Shown here piece by piece: positions 27,756-35,669 of a stretch of 38,082 nucleotides of DNA (position 1 is its first letter; each line of letters opens with the position of its first letter). Under the pieces are notes generated by a model. That model saw nothing but the letters and a program-made list of their open reading frames with translations. It was not told the origin of the DNA and ran no database searches. A program made the translations under genes and the position numbers. Source of the DNA: Thiorhodococcus sp. (GTDB lineage: Bacteria > Pseudomonadota > Gammaproteobacteria > Chromatiales > Chromatiaceae); contig JARIBS010000014.1 in the NCBI GenBank assembly GCA_029257385.1, positions 1 to 38,082 of the forward strand, in the 5' to 3' direction.

Positions 27756-29453
27756 TCAGGATTTCGGCAAGGTTACGCCACGTTGGCCCTGATATTTTCC
27801 ATCGCGATCTTTATAGGATGTTTCGCAGACTTCATCGGATTCCAGAAATAGAATCTGAGCCACACCTTCGTTGGCGTAGATCTTCGCCGGCAGGGATGTC
27901 GTGTTCGAGAACTCCAGCGTGATATGCCCCTCCCACTCGGGTTCCAATGGAGTCACATTGACGATGATGCCGCAATTTTTGACGAAAACCCCGGCATCGA
28001 GCGCGAAATTACCCGCTTCCGGAACGCTCAGGCAGTAGACATCATGATCGCCAGACTGTTGGCGAATACTGACTACTTTGTGGTTTCTTCTGGCGGGCGC
28101 CTGCCCGCGAAATGCAGCGATCGTTTCGGGGAAGCGTCTGAATACGGTGCGATCACAACCGAGGAGCCTCGCCGCGCCTCTGATTGAACCCGTTTGATCC
28201 AAGGCATCTCTGATCCGTTCGGCGTTCATGTCATCCCTGAGATTGATCGCGCGCGCATGCTCCGCCTGCGCTGCCCGACGGCTGCCGTCGTCCCGTGCCC
28301 AAGCATGTTGCGATGCCTCTGCACTGCGCTGTCGTGCCGCTGGATCGTCATAGTAGCGAAGCATGGCATCTCTTCGAGCCTGTCGACGCTCAGGCGTCCA
28401 GCTTTGCACATGCTTCTGACGCAGCCGGGCACGGGCATCGGTATATTGCTCGTTGCCCCAGAACCGGTTTGCGCGCTCACGCTGTACATCGCTCAGATGT
28501 TCGGCCCACGCCGGGTCTTTCTTCAATCGCTCGAAGGCATCGCGAATCGATTGACTATGCTCCCCCGGATCGAAGTCCGCTCCGTAATTCTCTGCATTGT
28601 GGAGCCGAATATGATCCCGAGCCGCAAGGCGCTCGAGGTTCCATGGGAAATTGTTCCGACGATCGAAGTCTTTGTGATGCCGGTGAGAACCTGGCATATC
28701 CTCATAGATCCCATGACGCAGATTCCATTCGTCGGCGAGTCGATGGGTCGGATAAAGATGGCCGTTAATGGGCTGATAAACGGCCTCGTAGCCGCGCACC
28801 AGGTGGCGATACAGTGGCATCAGGGAATCGCCCGGACGCAGTTCATGGGCTTGGCGCAATCGCCCGTCGCGTAACACCATCTCGTGGTCGGGCGTGCAGT
28901 GAATCGACTTCCCGTTATCGAGCGTGATTTCCAGCAAGGCGTCGCGGCCGATATAACGTGGTGCCTCGAGCAAGGCGACTTCTACCCGCCCGAACTGACC
29001 GATGGCGTAACCCCAGAATAATTCTCCATCATCCGCCCGGCGCGCCATGTCCTCCAGGGTTGGAGCAGATCCATCCACCAGTGAGACACGCGTATCGCCC
29101 CGGAAACAGCGCGCGTAGGTGCTTTTTCCCAAGCAGATGGTCAGAACGTTGCGCGGGATGCGCAGATACTCCACCGTGCGTGCCAGCGCGAAGGAGTTCG
29201 GCGGGATGATGCAGACATCGGACTTTAGATCGACGAAGCTGTTGGAGTCGAAGTTCTTCGGGTCGACGATCGCGGAGTTGATGTTGGTGAAGATCTTGAA
29301 TTCATCGGCGCAGCGTACATCGTATCCATAGCTCGAGGTGCCGTAGGAGATCACGCGCCCGGCAGCACCCTCGCGCACCTGAGCAGGCTCGAACGGGTCA
29401 ATCATCCCCTCGGCGGCCATGCGACGGATCCAGCGATCGGATTTAATGGCCAT
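27756..29453 (-). CDS. dcd: dCTP deaminase precursor interrupted by an intein
   Basis: After removal of the insert the product is a 187-aa dCTP deaminase (dCTP to dUTP, the first step to dTMP in many Gammaproteobacteria). N-extein, residues 1-115: [13 protein letters not shown] start, SYGYDVRC, and the active-site segment GKSTYAR ending at Arg115 (E. coli Arg115 equivalent). C-extein, last 72 residues: [17 protein letters not shown] with the catalytic glutamate in LEFSN, the nucleotide-contact region [14 protein letters not shown] and the QGQRGVTLP tail. The 378-residue insert lies exactly between Arg115 and Cys, and without splicing the active site would be split. No frameshift or stop occurs in the 565 codons. 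ATG 29453 has GAGG eight bases upstream and matches family N-termini; the frame is open to 29498. Confidence 0.95.
   Translation of the reverse strand: MAIKSDRWIRRMAAEGMIDPFEPAQVREGAAGRVISYGTSSYGYDVRCADEFKIFTNINSAIVDPKNFDSNSFVDLKSDVCIIPPNSFALARTVEYLRIPRNVLTICLGKSTYARCFRGDTRVSLVDGSAPTLEDMARRADDGELFWGYAIGQFGRVEVALLEAPRYIGRDALLEITLDNGKSIHCTPDHEMVLRDGRLRQAHELRPGDSLMPLYRHLVRGYEAVYQPINGHLYPTHRLADEWNLRHGIYEDMPGSHRHHKDFDRRNNFPWNLERLAARDHIRLHNAENYGADFDPGEHSQSIRDAFERLKKDPAWAEHLSDVQRERANRFWGNEQYTDARARLRQKHVQSWTPERRQARRDAMLRYYDDPAARQRSAEASQHAWARDDGSRRAAQAEHARAINLRDDMNAERIRDALDQTGSIRGAARLLGCDRTVFRRFPETIAAFRGQAPARRNHKVVSIRQQSGDHDVYCLSVPEAGNFALDAGVFVKNCGIIVNVTPLEPEWEGHITLEFSNTTSLPAKIYANEGVAQILFLESDEVCETSYKDRDGKYQGQRGVTLPKS
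27975..29108 (-). mobile_element. Intein with HNH homing endonuclease, within dcd
   Basis: 378 residues. It begins with the nucleophile Cys1 ([13 protein letters not shown]), has block B with TPDH (Thr72 to His75), and ends with block F ([15 protein letters not shown]) and block G (VFVKN), followed by Cys as the +1 residue. The penultimate residue is Lys377, not the usual His, before Asn378. The central part carries an HNH endonuclease core ([13 protein letters not shown], then [18 protein letters not shown], residues 141-171), a highly charged helical stretch, and a likely helix-turn-helix near 298-325 ([20 protein letters not shown]). All residues needed for class 1 splicing are present except the replaced His. 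Limits are set by alignment to uninterrupted dCTP deaminases. Confidence 0.93.
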
Positions 29454-29545
29454 AACAACATCCTCGAACTGAAAAAAACGTATTAGATTACCGCGCATTC
29501 CCAGCCTGGGAAAGTCAATGTGGCAATCGGAGCAACCTCACCCTC

Positions 29546-30151
29546 ATGTCTCTCGACGAAAAACCCTACTCGCCTTCCAGCGACGAGAACAAGGCGCCGA
29601 TTCTGGCAGTGATCCAGCCGCTGTTTAGCACCGCCAGCCGCTTGCTTGAGATCGGCGGCGGAACGGGCCAGCATGCAGTGAGTTTCGCCGCCGCCATGCC
29701 GCACCTGATCTGGCAAACCAGTGATGTGCCCGCGCATCTGCCGGGCATTCGCCGCTGGATCGACGATGCCGCACTGCCCAATCTGCCGCCACCGCTGGCG
29801 CTCGATGTCCAGGGCGATTGGCCGGATACGCGCTTCGATGCCGTTTTCAGCGCCAATACCGCGCACATCATGTCCGAGACGGATGTCGCTGCGATGTTCC
29901 GTGGAGTCGGCGCGCTGCTCTCGACCGGCGGCCACTTCGCGCTTTACGGCCCCTTCAACGCGCAGGGGCGATTCACCAGCGACAGCAACTACCGCTTCGA
30001 CGCCTGGCTCAAGGCCCGCGACGCCCGCATGGGGCTGCGCGATCTGGACTGGCTCGAGGCGCTTGGCGCCAGTCACGGGCTGAGGCTCATCGACAACCGC
30101 GCCATGCCGGTCAACAACCAGACGCTGATCTGGCTGCGTGAGGGAGCATAG
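29546..30151 (+). CDS. DUF938 family SAM-dependent methyltransferase-like protein
   Basis: 201 aa, full length for DUF938. The family start (KPYSPSSDENKAPIL), the SAM-binding motif LLEIGGGTGQHAVSFA (about 32-47) and the ending (NNQTLIWLREG) are all clear. A class I methyltransferase fold is implied; the substrate is not known for the family. Divergent from dcd by 92 bases and convergent with mrp across a perfect hairpin. The ribosome site is weak (GGAG thirteen bases before ATG). Confidence 0.88.
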   Translation: MSLDEKPYSPSSDENKAPILAVIQPLFSTASRLLEIGGGTGQHAVSFAAAMPHLIWQTSDVPAHLPGIRRWIDDAALPNLPPPLALDVQGDWPDTRFDAVFSANTAHIMSETDVAAMFRGVGALLSTGGHFALYGPFNAQGRFTSDSNYRFDAWLKARDARMGLRDLDWLEALGASHGLRLIDNRAMPVNNQTLIWLREGA

Positions 30152-30152
30152 C

Positions 30153-30190
30153 CACCACCCCGGTCGCGTATGACCGCGACCGGGGTGGTG
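30153..30190. terminator. Perfect 16-bp hairpin between convergent genes
   Basis: CACCACCCCGGTCGCG (30153-30168) is exactly complementary to 30175-30190 around a six-base loop TATGAC. It begins two bases after the DUF938 stop and ends 12 bases before the mrp stop. Very GC-rich and able to act on both strands, but neither side has a T-run, so it may work as a pause or mRNA 3'-end stabiliser with Rho. Confidence 0.6.
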
Positions 30191-30202
30191 CAACGAGCGC
30201 GG

Positions 30203-31294
30203 TCAGGTGTTTTGGATGACGATGCGCGGGAACTTGGAGGCGTAGTCCTTGGCTTGGAGCGAGAGCTTGGCCGCGGTCTTGCGCGCGATCTCGCGGTAGA
30301 TCTCGCTGGCGCGCGAGTCGGGCTGGGCCACCACGCTCGGCTTGCCGCTGTCGGTCTCCTCGCGGATATGCAACTCCAGCGGCAGCGCGCCGAGCAGGTC
30401 GATGCCGTACTGCTCAGACATGGCCGCCCCGCCGCCCTGGCCGAAGATGTGCTCTTCATGACCGCAGTTGGAGCAGATGTGGGTGCTCATATTCTCGACG
30501 ATACCGAGCACCGGCACCTCGACCTTCTGGAACATCTTGAGTCCTTTGCGCGCGTCGAGCAGCGCGATGTCCTGGGGCGTGGTGACGATGATCGCGCCCG
30601 AGACCGGAACCTTCTGCGCCAGCGTCAACTGGGTGTCGCCGGTGCCTGGTGGAAGATCGATCACCAGATAGTCAAGATCTGACCAGTTGGTGTCGTTGAG
30701 CAACTGCTCAAGCGCCTGCGTGACCATGGGTCCACGCCAGATCATCGGCGTTTCCTCCTCGATCAGGAAACCGATCGACATGGCCTGGAGATCGTAGCTG
30801 TTCATCGGCTCAAGGCTCGTGCCGTCCTTGGACTCCGGCTGGCCGCTAATCCCGAGCATGCGTGGCTGAGAAGGGCCGTAGATGTCAGCGTCCAGGATGC
30901 CGACACGGGCACCCTCGGCGGACAGCGCCAGGGCCAGATTGACGGCAGTGGTGGACTTGCCGACCCCGCCCTTGCCGGAGGCCACGGCGATGATATTCTT
31001 GACGCTGTCGATCGGCTTGAGCGACTTCTGTACCGAATGCGCCTTGATCTCCCAGCTCACCTCGACGGTGGCCGACCCGACGCCTTCGACTTCCGCGACC
31101 CTCTCCCGCACGGCCTCGGCGATGCTGTCCTGAACGCTCTTGGCTGGGAACCCCAGGACCACCTTGACTTTGACCTGATCGCCCTCGATGGCGATGTCCG
31201 CGATGGAGTGTGCGGAGACCAGATCGCGGCCCAGATGCGGCTCTTTGTAGCCTTTGATCGCGGCTTCGATCGCTTCTTTGGTGAGTTGGGACAT
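30203..31294 (-). CDS. mrp: Fe-S cluster carrier ATPase Mrp/ApbC (NBP35 family)
   Basis: A P-loop ATPase that carries and transfers [4Fe-4S] clusters to apoproteins. An N-terminal DUF59/MIP18 domain (about 5-85) precedes the NTPase with deviant Walker A ASGKGGVGKSTTA (about 105-117), switch region LDADIYGPSQPRMLG, and the cluster-binding CxxC in STHICSNCGHEEH. 363 aa, normal. ATG 31294 has GGAG six bases upstream and matches the family start (MSQLTKEAIEAAIKGY); the frame is open for 60 more codons but that part is not conserved. It could service the many Fe-S proteins here, such as Rnf. Confidence 0.95.
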   Translation of the reverse strand: MSQLTKEAIEAAIKGYKEPHLGRDLVSAHSIADIAIEGDQVKVKVVLGFPAKSVQDSIAEAVRERVAEVEGVGSATVEVSWEIKAHSVQKSLKPIDSVKNIIAVASGKGGVGKSTTAVNLALALSAEGARVGILDADIYGPSQPRMLGISGQPESKDGTSLEPMNSYDLQAMSIGFLIEEETPMIWRGPMVTQALEQLLNDTNWSDLDYLVIDLPPGTGDTQLTLAQKVPVSGAIIVTTPQDIALLDARKGLKMFQKVEVPVLGIVENMSTHICSNCGHEEHIFGQGGGAAMSEQYGIDLLGALPLELHIREETDSGKPSVVAQPDSRASEIYREIARKTAAKLSLQAKDYASKFPRIVIQNT

Positions 31295-31533
31295 TGCTGA
31301 CTCCAGTGTTCTGATTGCAGCTCCGGTCGGTCCGAAGCACGGGATGATTGGTTGGTCCCGAGGCGAGCTTTGCAACCCGACTCGGGACGAGGCGGCGGTG
31401 GAGAAGGCTGGCGTGGCATTCGTTGCCCGCGCGCGGCGGGCCGATACCCGAAGTGCTCGGCGCTCATCTGGCATTAGCGAATACTAATTCAATCCCGCCC
31501 CGATCGGTTAATCCAGCGGCGCGGGATAGCCTC

Positions 31534-33303
31534 TCAGAAGCCCCACACCAGCGGCGCGAGCGCGATGGTGATCGTCGCCACCGAGATGTTGAGTGGGATG
31601 CCAACCCTGAGATAGTCGCTGAACCGGTAGCCGCCAGGGCCATAGACCATCAGATTCGTCTGGTAGCCGATCGGTGTCGAGAAGCTCGCGGACGCGGCCA
31701 TCATGATCGCGATGGCGAACGGCATGAAATTGACATCGAGCGTCTGACTCGTCGACAGGGCGATCGGGAACATCAGGACGGCGGCGGCATTGTTGGTGAT
31801 CAGCTCAGTGAAGAGCATGGTCACCAGATAGATCAGCGCGAGCGAGACCCAGGGGTCACCCTGCGCCAATTGCGTCATGTTATCGGCGATAAAGCGCGCC
31901 GCGCCGGTCTTCTGCAGCGCCAGTCCCAAGCTGAAAGATGCGGCGATGACGACCAGCACCTGCCAGTCCACTGCCGCCCGGGCCAGCCCGCTACTGATAC
32001 AGCGCGTCACCAGCAGCAGACCGGCGGCGAGGACGGCCGCGTGCAGCATCGGCAGCCATTCCAGAGTCACCGCCAGAATCATCCCGGCGAGGATGGCGAT
32101 GGCGATCAAGGCGCGGTTCTGACGCAGCGGGCGCGAGTCCGGCACCTGGCTGACGAGAAAGAAATCCCGTGAGTTGTGCTGGCGCTCGGTGAAGCCCGGA
32201 TCGGCCTCCATCAGCAACGTATCTCCTGGCGTGAGCACAATGTCGCCGATCTTGCGCTCAATGCGCTCGCCGTTGCGTGCGACGGCAATGATGGCGGCAT
32301 TGTAATGGCCGCGGAAACGCCCCTCGCGAATGCTTTTGCCCACCAATGGGCAACTGTTGGAGACGACCGCCTCGATCAGACAGCGCTCCGGTCGCGGCAC
32401 TTCGAGCTTGAAGACCTGATTCGTGGCTGGCACCAAGCCGCGAAAGCGCTGAAGGTCCACGACCGAATCGACGATACCCACAAACACGAGCTGGTCGTCG
32501 GCCTGGAGGCGCTGATGGGGCGCGATGGCTGGCAGGATCTCGCCATCGCGCTGGATTTCAAGCAGATACATCCCCGGGAGATGCCGCAGCCCTGCGGCCT
32601 CAATCGTCTTGCCGACCAGTGGGCTGGACGACTCGACCAACATCTCGACCGTATACTCGCGCGGGTCGTCGAGATCGCTCATCACGGGTTTGCGATCCGG
32701 TAGCAGCCAGCGCCCGAACACGATGAGATAGACGAATCCGAACAGGGCGCAGGGCAGGGCGATCCAGGCGATCTCGAACATCCCCAGCGTCGGCAGTCCG
32801 CCGTCCTCGATCATGAGTCCGTTGACGACCAGGTTGGTGCTGGTGCCGATGAGGGTACAGGTTCCGCCTAGAATCGCCGCATAGCTTAGTGGAATCAGCA
32901 ACTTGGAAAGTGGCAGCTGGTTGCGACGCGCCCATTCGTTCACCGCCGGCAGAAACATGGCGACGACCGGTGTGTTGTTGAGCACGGCGCTCATGCCCAT
33001 GACCGGCGCCATCAGTCGCGCCTGCGCGCGGGCGAGCGTGCCCGGACGTCCCAGCACCCCCTGGACCAGCCAGGAGATCGCGCCTGTCTCGCGCAGACCG
33101 GCCGCCACGATGTAGAGAATGCCGACCGTCACCATGCCTTCGTTCGACATGCCGCTCAACGCCTCGAACGGCGTCAGCACCCCGGCGAGCAGCAAGACCG
33201 CGACACCGCCGACCAGCACCACATCAGCGGCTAGCTTCGTCAGGGCAAGCGAGCCGATGACCAGCACCACCACGCCAACCGCAAGCCAAGCCTCCCAGGT
33301 CAT
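31534..33303 (-). CDS. SLC13-family permease with two TrkA-C (RCK_C) domains
   Basis: 589 aa. N-terminal permease half with helices and the TNxV-type signature LIGTSTNLVVNGLM, then two TrkA-C/RCK_C domains (about 205-280 and 290-365; SSSPLVGKTIEAAGL and SNSCPLVGKSIREGR), then the second permease half ending with FSTPIGYQTNLMVYGPGGY. This is the domain order of bacterial DASS/SLC13 transporters of sulfate or other divalent anions. Sulfate, thiosulfate or a dicarboxylate are possible substrates; the sequence does not decide. ATG 33303 has GGAG five bases upstream and starts the first helix. It is followed after 238 bases of apparently empty sequence by mrp. Confidence 0.88.
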   Translation of the reverse strand: MTWEAWLAVGVVVLVIGSLALTKLAADVVLVGGVAVLLLAGVLTPFEALSGMSNEGMVTVGILYIVAAGLRETGAISWLVQGVLGRPGTLARAQARLMAPVMGMSAVLNNTPVVAMFLPAVNEWARRNQLPLSKLLIPLSYAAILGGTCTLIGTSTNLVVNGLMIEDGGLPTLGMFEIAWIALPCALFGFVYLIVFGRWLLPDRKPVMSDLDDPREYTVEMLVESSSPLVGKTIEAAGLRHLPGMYLLEIQRDGEILPAIAPHQRLQADDQLVFVGIVDSVVDLQRFRGLVPATNQVFKLEVPRPERCLIEAVVSNSCPLVGKSIREGRFRGHYNAAIIAVARNGERIERKIGDIVLTPGDTLLMEADPGFTERQHNSRDFFLVSQVPDSRPLRQNRALIAIAILAGMILAVTLEWLPMLHAAVLAAGLLLVTRCISSGLARAAVDWQVLVVIAASFSLGLALQKTGAARFIADNMTQLAQGDPWVSLALIYLVTMLFTELITNNAAAVLMFPIALSTSQTLDVNFMPFAIAIMMAASASFSTPIGYQTNLMVYGPGGYRFSDYLRVGIPLNISVATITIALAPLVWGF

Positions 33304-33675
33304 CGTTGCTCCGTCATATTCATCAATTGGTATACACATCGGCTGGCGCGCCGCAGTCAAAATCCTCACCGGAGCCTGCCACAGGCGATCGTCGCCGGTC
33401 TTGTGCAGTCGATGGCGGGTAACGCGGATAAGCGCCCATCAGAAACGGCGTAGACTGGAGGCGTCTCCACGTCGACAATGCCGATAGGTTAAGGTCGCGG
33501 AAGGATTTGGCGGAAAACACGAGAAGTGTCAAAATGCAGGCGTCTATCAGCAGAAGGCACGGCCAACAGCTTGAGAGATGCTAAGACGATACACAATCCA
33601 TTACAGTCTCGCGCGCGCCCTGTATTTCCGCTGACCCTGCCCCGGCACAAATGCTGTAGCCGTCTCGCGTCGGGC

Positions 33676-33693
33676 ATGATGATCTATCATCAT
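33676..33693. promoter_or_regulatory. Perfect palindrome, candidate operator
   Basis: ATGATGAT (33676-33683), CT, ATCATCAT (33686-33693): eight-base perfect arms with two bases between. It is AT-rich in a GC-rich surrounding, 207 bases upstream of the co-polymerase gene, the size and symmetry of a dimeric regulator site. Confidence 0.45.
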
Positions 33694-33783
33694 CGCATTT
33701 GGCAACCAAACATCCTCGCTCCTCGTATAGCCAGCACGATCATAAGTGTCGGCGAGGAAATGGCCTGCGTCTGAATATCATAT

Positions 33784-33880
33784 GGCTCTGTATGCGCTCT
33801 AGACAGGATCGGCTAGGCTCAAAGGCTCACTGCTTTGGCCCGCTGCCGGAACTGTCTGGAACGCATACAGAGCCTTTTTT
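33784..33880 (+). terminator. Terminator-like hairpin in the leader of the polysaccharide operon
   Basis: Arm 33784-33806 pairs with 33852-33874 over 23 positions with one mismatch and one G-U wobble (outer part GGCTCTGTATGCG with CGCATACAGAGCC is perfect). Inside the 45-base loop, CGGC/GCCG and CAAAG/CTTTG can extend the stem. T6 (33875-33880) follows directly. It ends 19 bases before ATG 33900 in the same direction, just before the ribosome site AAAGG (33888-33892). This position suggests attenuation of the downstream genes, or the end of an upstream small RNA. Confidence 0.65.
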
Positions 33881-33899
33881 AAATGCCAAAGGCTATGAT

Positions 33900-35648
33900 A
33901 TGGACGAAAACTCACAAACGCTAGAAAACTATGTCGAGATTCTGAAAAGAAGAAAGTGGCAAGTGATCGTGCCAGCCATTCTGCTGTTTATCGCAGCCGT
34001 GTTGACGACCGTTTTGATTCCTTCAGTTTATCGTTCATCGGCAACGATCCTCATCGAACAGCAGGGGATACCCACCGAACTCGTTAGAACGACTGTCACG
34101 AGTTATATCGATCAAAGCATTCAAGTCATCAGTCAGCGCGTCATGACGACGAGCAATCTCAGCGCTCTCATCGAGAAATACGATCTGTATGCTGACTTGC
34201 GACGCTCCATGAGTATCAACGCGGCCGTCGAGGAAATGCGCAAAGACATCGATCTCAAAATGATTAGCGCCGATGTGTTTGATCTTCGAAGCGGCCGCGC
34301 ACAGGCGACAGCCATCGCTTTTTCGCTCTCCTACGACAGTCGTTCACCGGAGATGGCACAGAAGATCACCAGCGACCTGGTGTCGTTATTTTTCAGCGAG
34401 AATCTTGAGCGCAGAGCCACGGCCGCCAACGAGACGACAACGTTCCTAGATAACGAGGCCGATAGACTAGGCCGAGAAACCAATATCCTGGAAGCGCAGC
34501 TTGCGTCACTTAAAGAGGGGTATGGTGACAATCTGCCGGAATTGTCTACGCTCAATCGCGAGCTGATGATGCGCACCGAAGAGCGCTTGCGCGATAACGC
34601 CCAAGCGGCAAGAACGCTCTCGCAGCAAGCGCTCAATCTGGAGTCCGAGCTTGCACAGCTCAGCCCGACGCGGCTTGGATCAGACGGGCAGAGCGCCGGT
34701 TATCTCGAAGAACTCCAAGCCCAATACGTGCGCATCAAGCAGCGCTACTCCGCGAGCCACCCGGATCGCATTCAACTCGAAAAAGAGATCTCTGCGCTTC
34801 AGCAGCAGACTGGCGAGTCCAGTATTGCCGCAATTCAAATCAGATTGGATGAGCTGCTGGCCGAAATAGCGTCATTGACGAAGCGTTACTCCGAGGAGCA
34901 CCCGAGTGTCGTCTCGCTGCGGCGTAGCATCCGCGAGACCGAGTCGCAACTAACGAACGCCAAGCAACAGATGCGCAGCGACGACGTCGTTTTCGACGGA
35001 GCCAACAATCCCGCCTATATTCAGCTTCGCGTCAAGCTCGACGCGACCCGGCTGGAACTGGACTCGTTACGCAAAGCGAAGGAAGAACTCGCCGGGGAGC
35101 TCAAGCGCTATGAGGCGAGACTCACCGAAGGCCCGAGAATCGAGCATGAGTATCGCGCCCTGACGCGAGACGACGAGAATGCGATGATGAAGTATCAGGA
35201 GGTTCGCGATAAGGGGCTGCAAGCAGAACAAGGGCAGTCGCTGGAGCGCGACAGAAAAAGCGAGCGCTTCTCGTTAATCGAGCCGCCGTTGCGACCCGAA
35301 AAGCCTTTTAAGCCGAACCGCCTGGCAATCCTGGTGCTGGGCTTCGTGATGGCGACTGCAGTAGGCGTTGGCAACCTGGCACTGCGCGAGAGCATCGACA
35401 AAGGGCTTTATGGCGCTCGCGCGATCCAACAGGCCACAACCATGCCATTGCTGGCAGTCATTCCCTATATCGCAACGTCGCAAGACCTTCAGGCGCAGCG
35501 GCGCAACAAGCGTCTGATACTTGGCGTGATCCTGGTGAGCGGTCTGTTGATGGTCGCCTTGGTGCATTTTCTGATCGTCCCGATGGACATCTTGTGGCTC
35601 ATCATCATGCGTCGGTTCGACACCACGCTACCGGCACTGGGTAACTAA
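33900..35648 (+). CDS. Polysaccharide co-polymerase / chain-length determinant (Wzz-GNVR)
   Basis: 582 aa inner-membrane protein that controls chain length or export of exopolysaccharide. N-terminal Wzz segment (ENYVEILKRRKWQVIV) with the first helix at about 21-40, a long periplasmic coiled-coil region (about 190-450), a GNVR-like block (EYRALTRDDENAMMKYQEV) and a second helix at about 475-495. An extra helix near 538-561 gives three in all, one more than the usual two. ATG 33900 is selected by AAAGG upstream and by the family start; the frame is open to 33699 across the leader hairpin but that stretch is non-coding in appearance. Followed after 21 bases by its likely partner BY-kinase. Confidence 0.9.
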   Translation: MDENSQTLENYVEILKRRKWQVIVPAILLFIAAVLTTVLIPSVYRSSATILIEQQGIPTELVRTTVTSYIDQSIQVISQRVMTTSNLSALIEKYDLYADLRRSMSINAAVEEMRKDIDLKMISADVFDLRSGRAQATAIAFSLSYDSRSPEMAQKITSDLVSLFFSENLERRATAANETTTFLDNEADRLGRETNILEAQLASLKEGYGDNLPELSTLNRELMMRTEERLRDNAQAARTLSQQALNLESELAQLSPTRLGSDGQSAGYLEELQAQYVRIKQRYSASHPDRIQLEKEISALQQQTGESSIAAIQIRLDELLAEIASLTKRYSEEHPSVVSLRRSIRETESQLTNAKQQMRSDDVVFDGANNPAYIQLRVKLDATRLELDSLRKAKEELAGELKRYEARLTEGPRIEHEYRALTRDDENAMMKYQEVRDKGLQAEQGQSLERDRKSERFSLIEPPLRPEKPFKPNRLAILVLGFVMATAVGVGNLALRESIDKGLYGARAIQQATTMPLLAVIPYIATSQDLQAQRRNKRLILGVILVSGLLMVALVHFLIVPMDILWLIIMRRFDTTLPALGN

Positions 35649-35669
35649 TAGAGTGAGCCCGAGCGAGTT

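Larger units (their letters stand above)
33304..33899. other. Long non-coding region and leader before the polysaccharide operon
   Basis: 596 bases between divergent genes with no convincing ORF. It contains an 18-base palindrome (33676-33693), a possible stem-loop at about 33716-33758 (TCCTC with GAGGA enclosing GCC..GGC and CAC..GTG), and the 97-base hairpin with T6 at 33784-33880. I do not recognise any known riboswitch. From 33304 to about 33670 I see only a short GGAG-GCGT-CTCC dyad and nothing else. Confidence 0.6.

Noticed and set aside
28194-28874. 226-aa plus-strand ORF inside the intein
   Set aside because: Antisense to the HNH/helical part of the intein; no family resemblance, and the minus frame is the conserved one.
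31295-31474. 60-residue N-terminal extension of Mrp
   Set aside because: Arg/Ala-rich, not conserved in the family, and the ribosome site precedes ATG 31294.
33323-33532. 69-aa minus-strand ORF upstream of the SLC13 gene
   Set aside because: No ribosome site, no recognisable motif, and it overlaps the transporter start region.
33699-33899. 67-residue N-terminal extension of the co-polymerase
   Set aside because: It would run through the hairpin and T6 element; a ribosome site precedes ATG 33900 where the Wzz domain begins.
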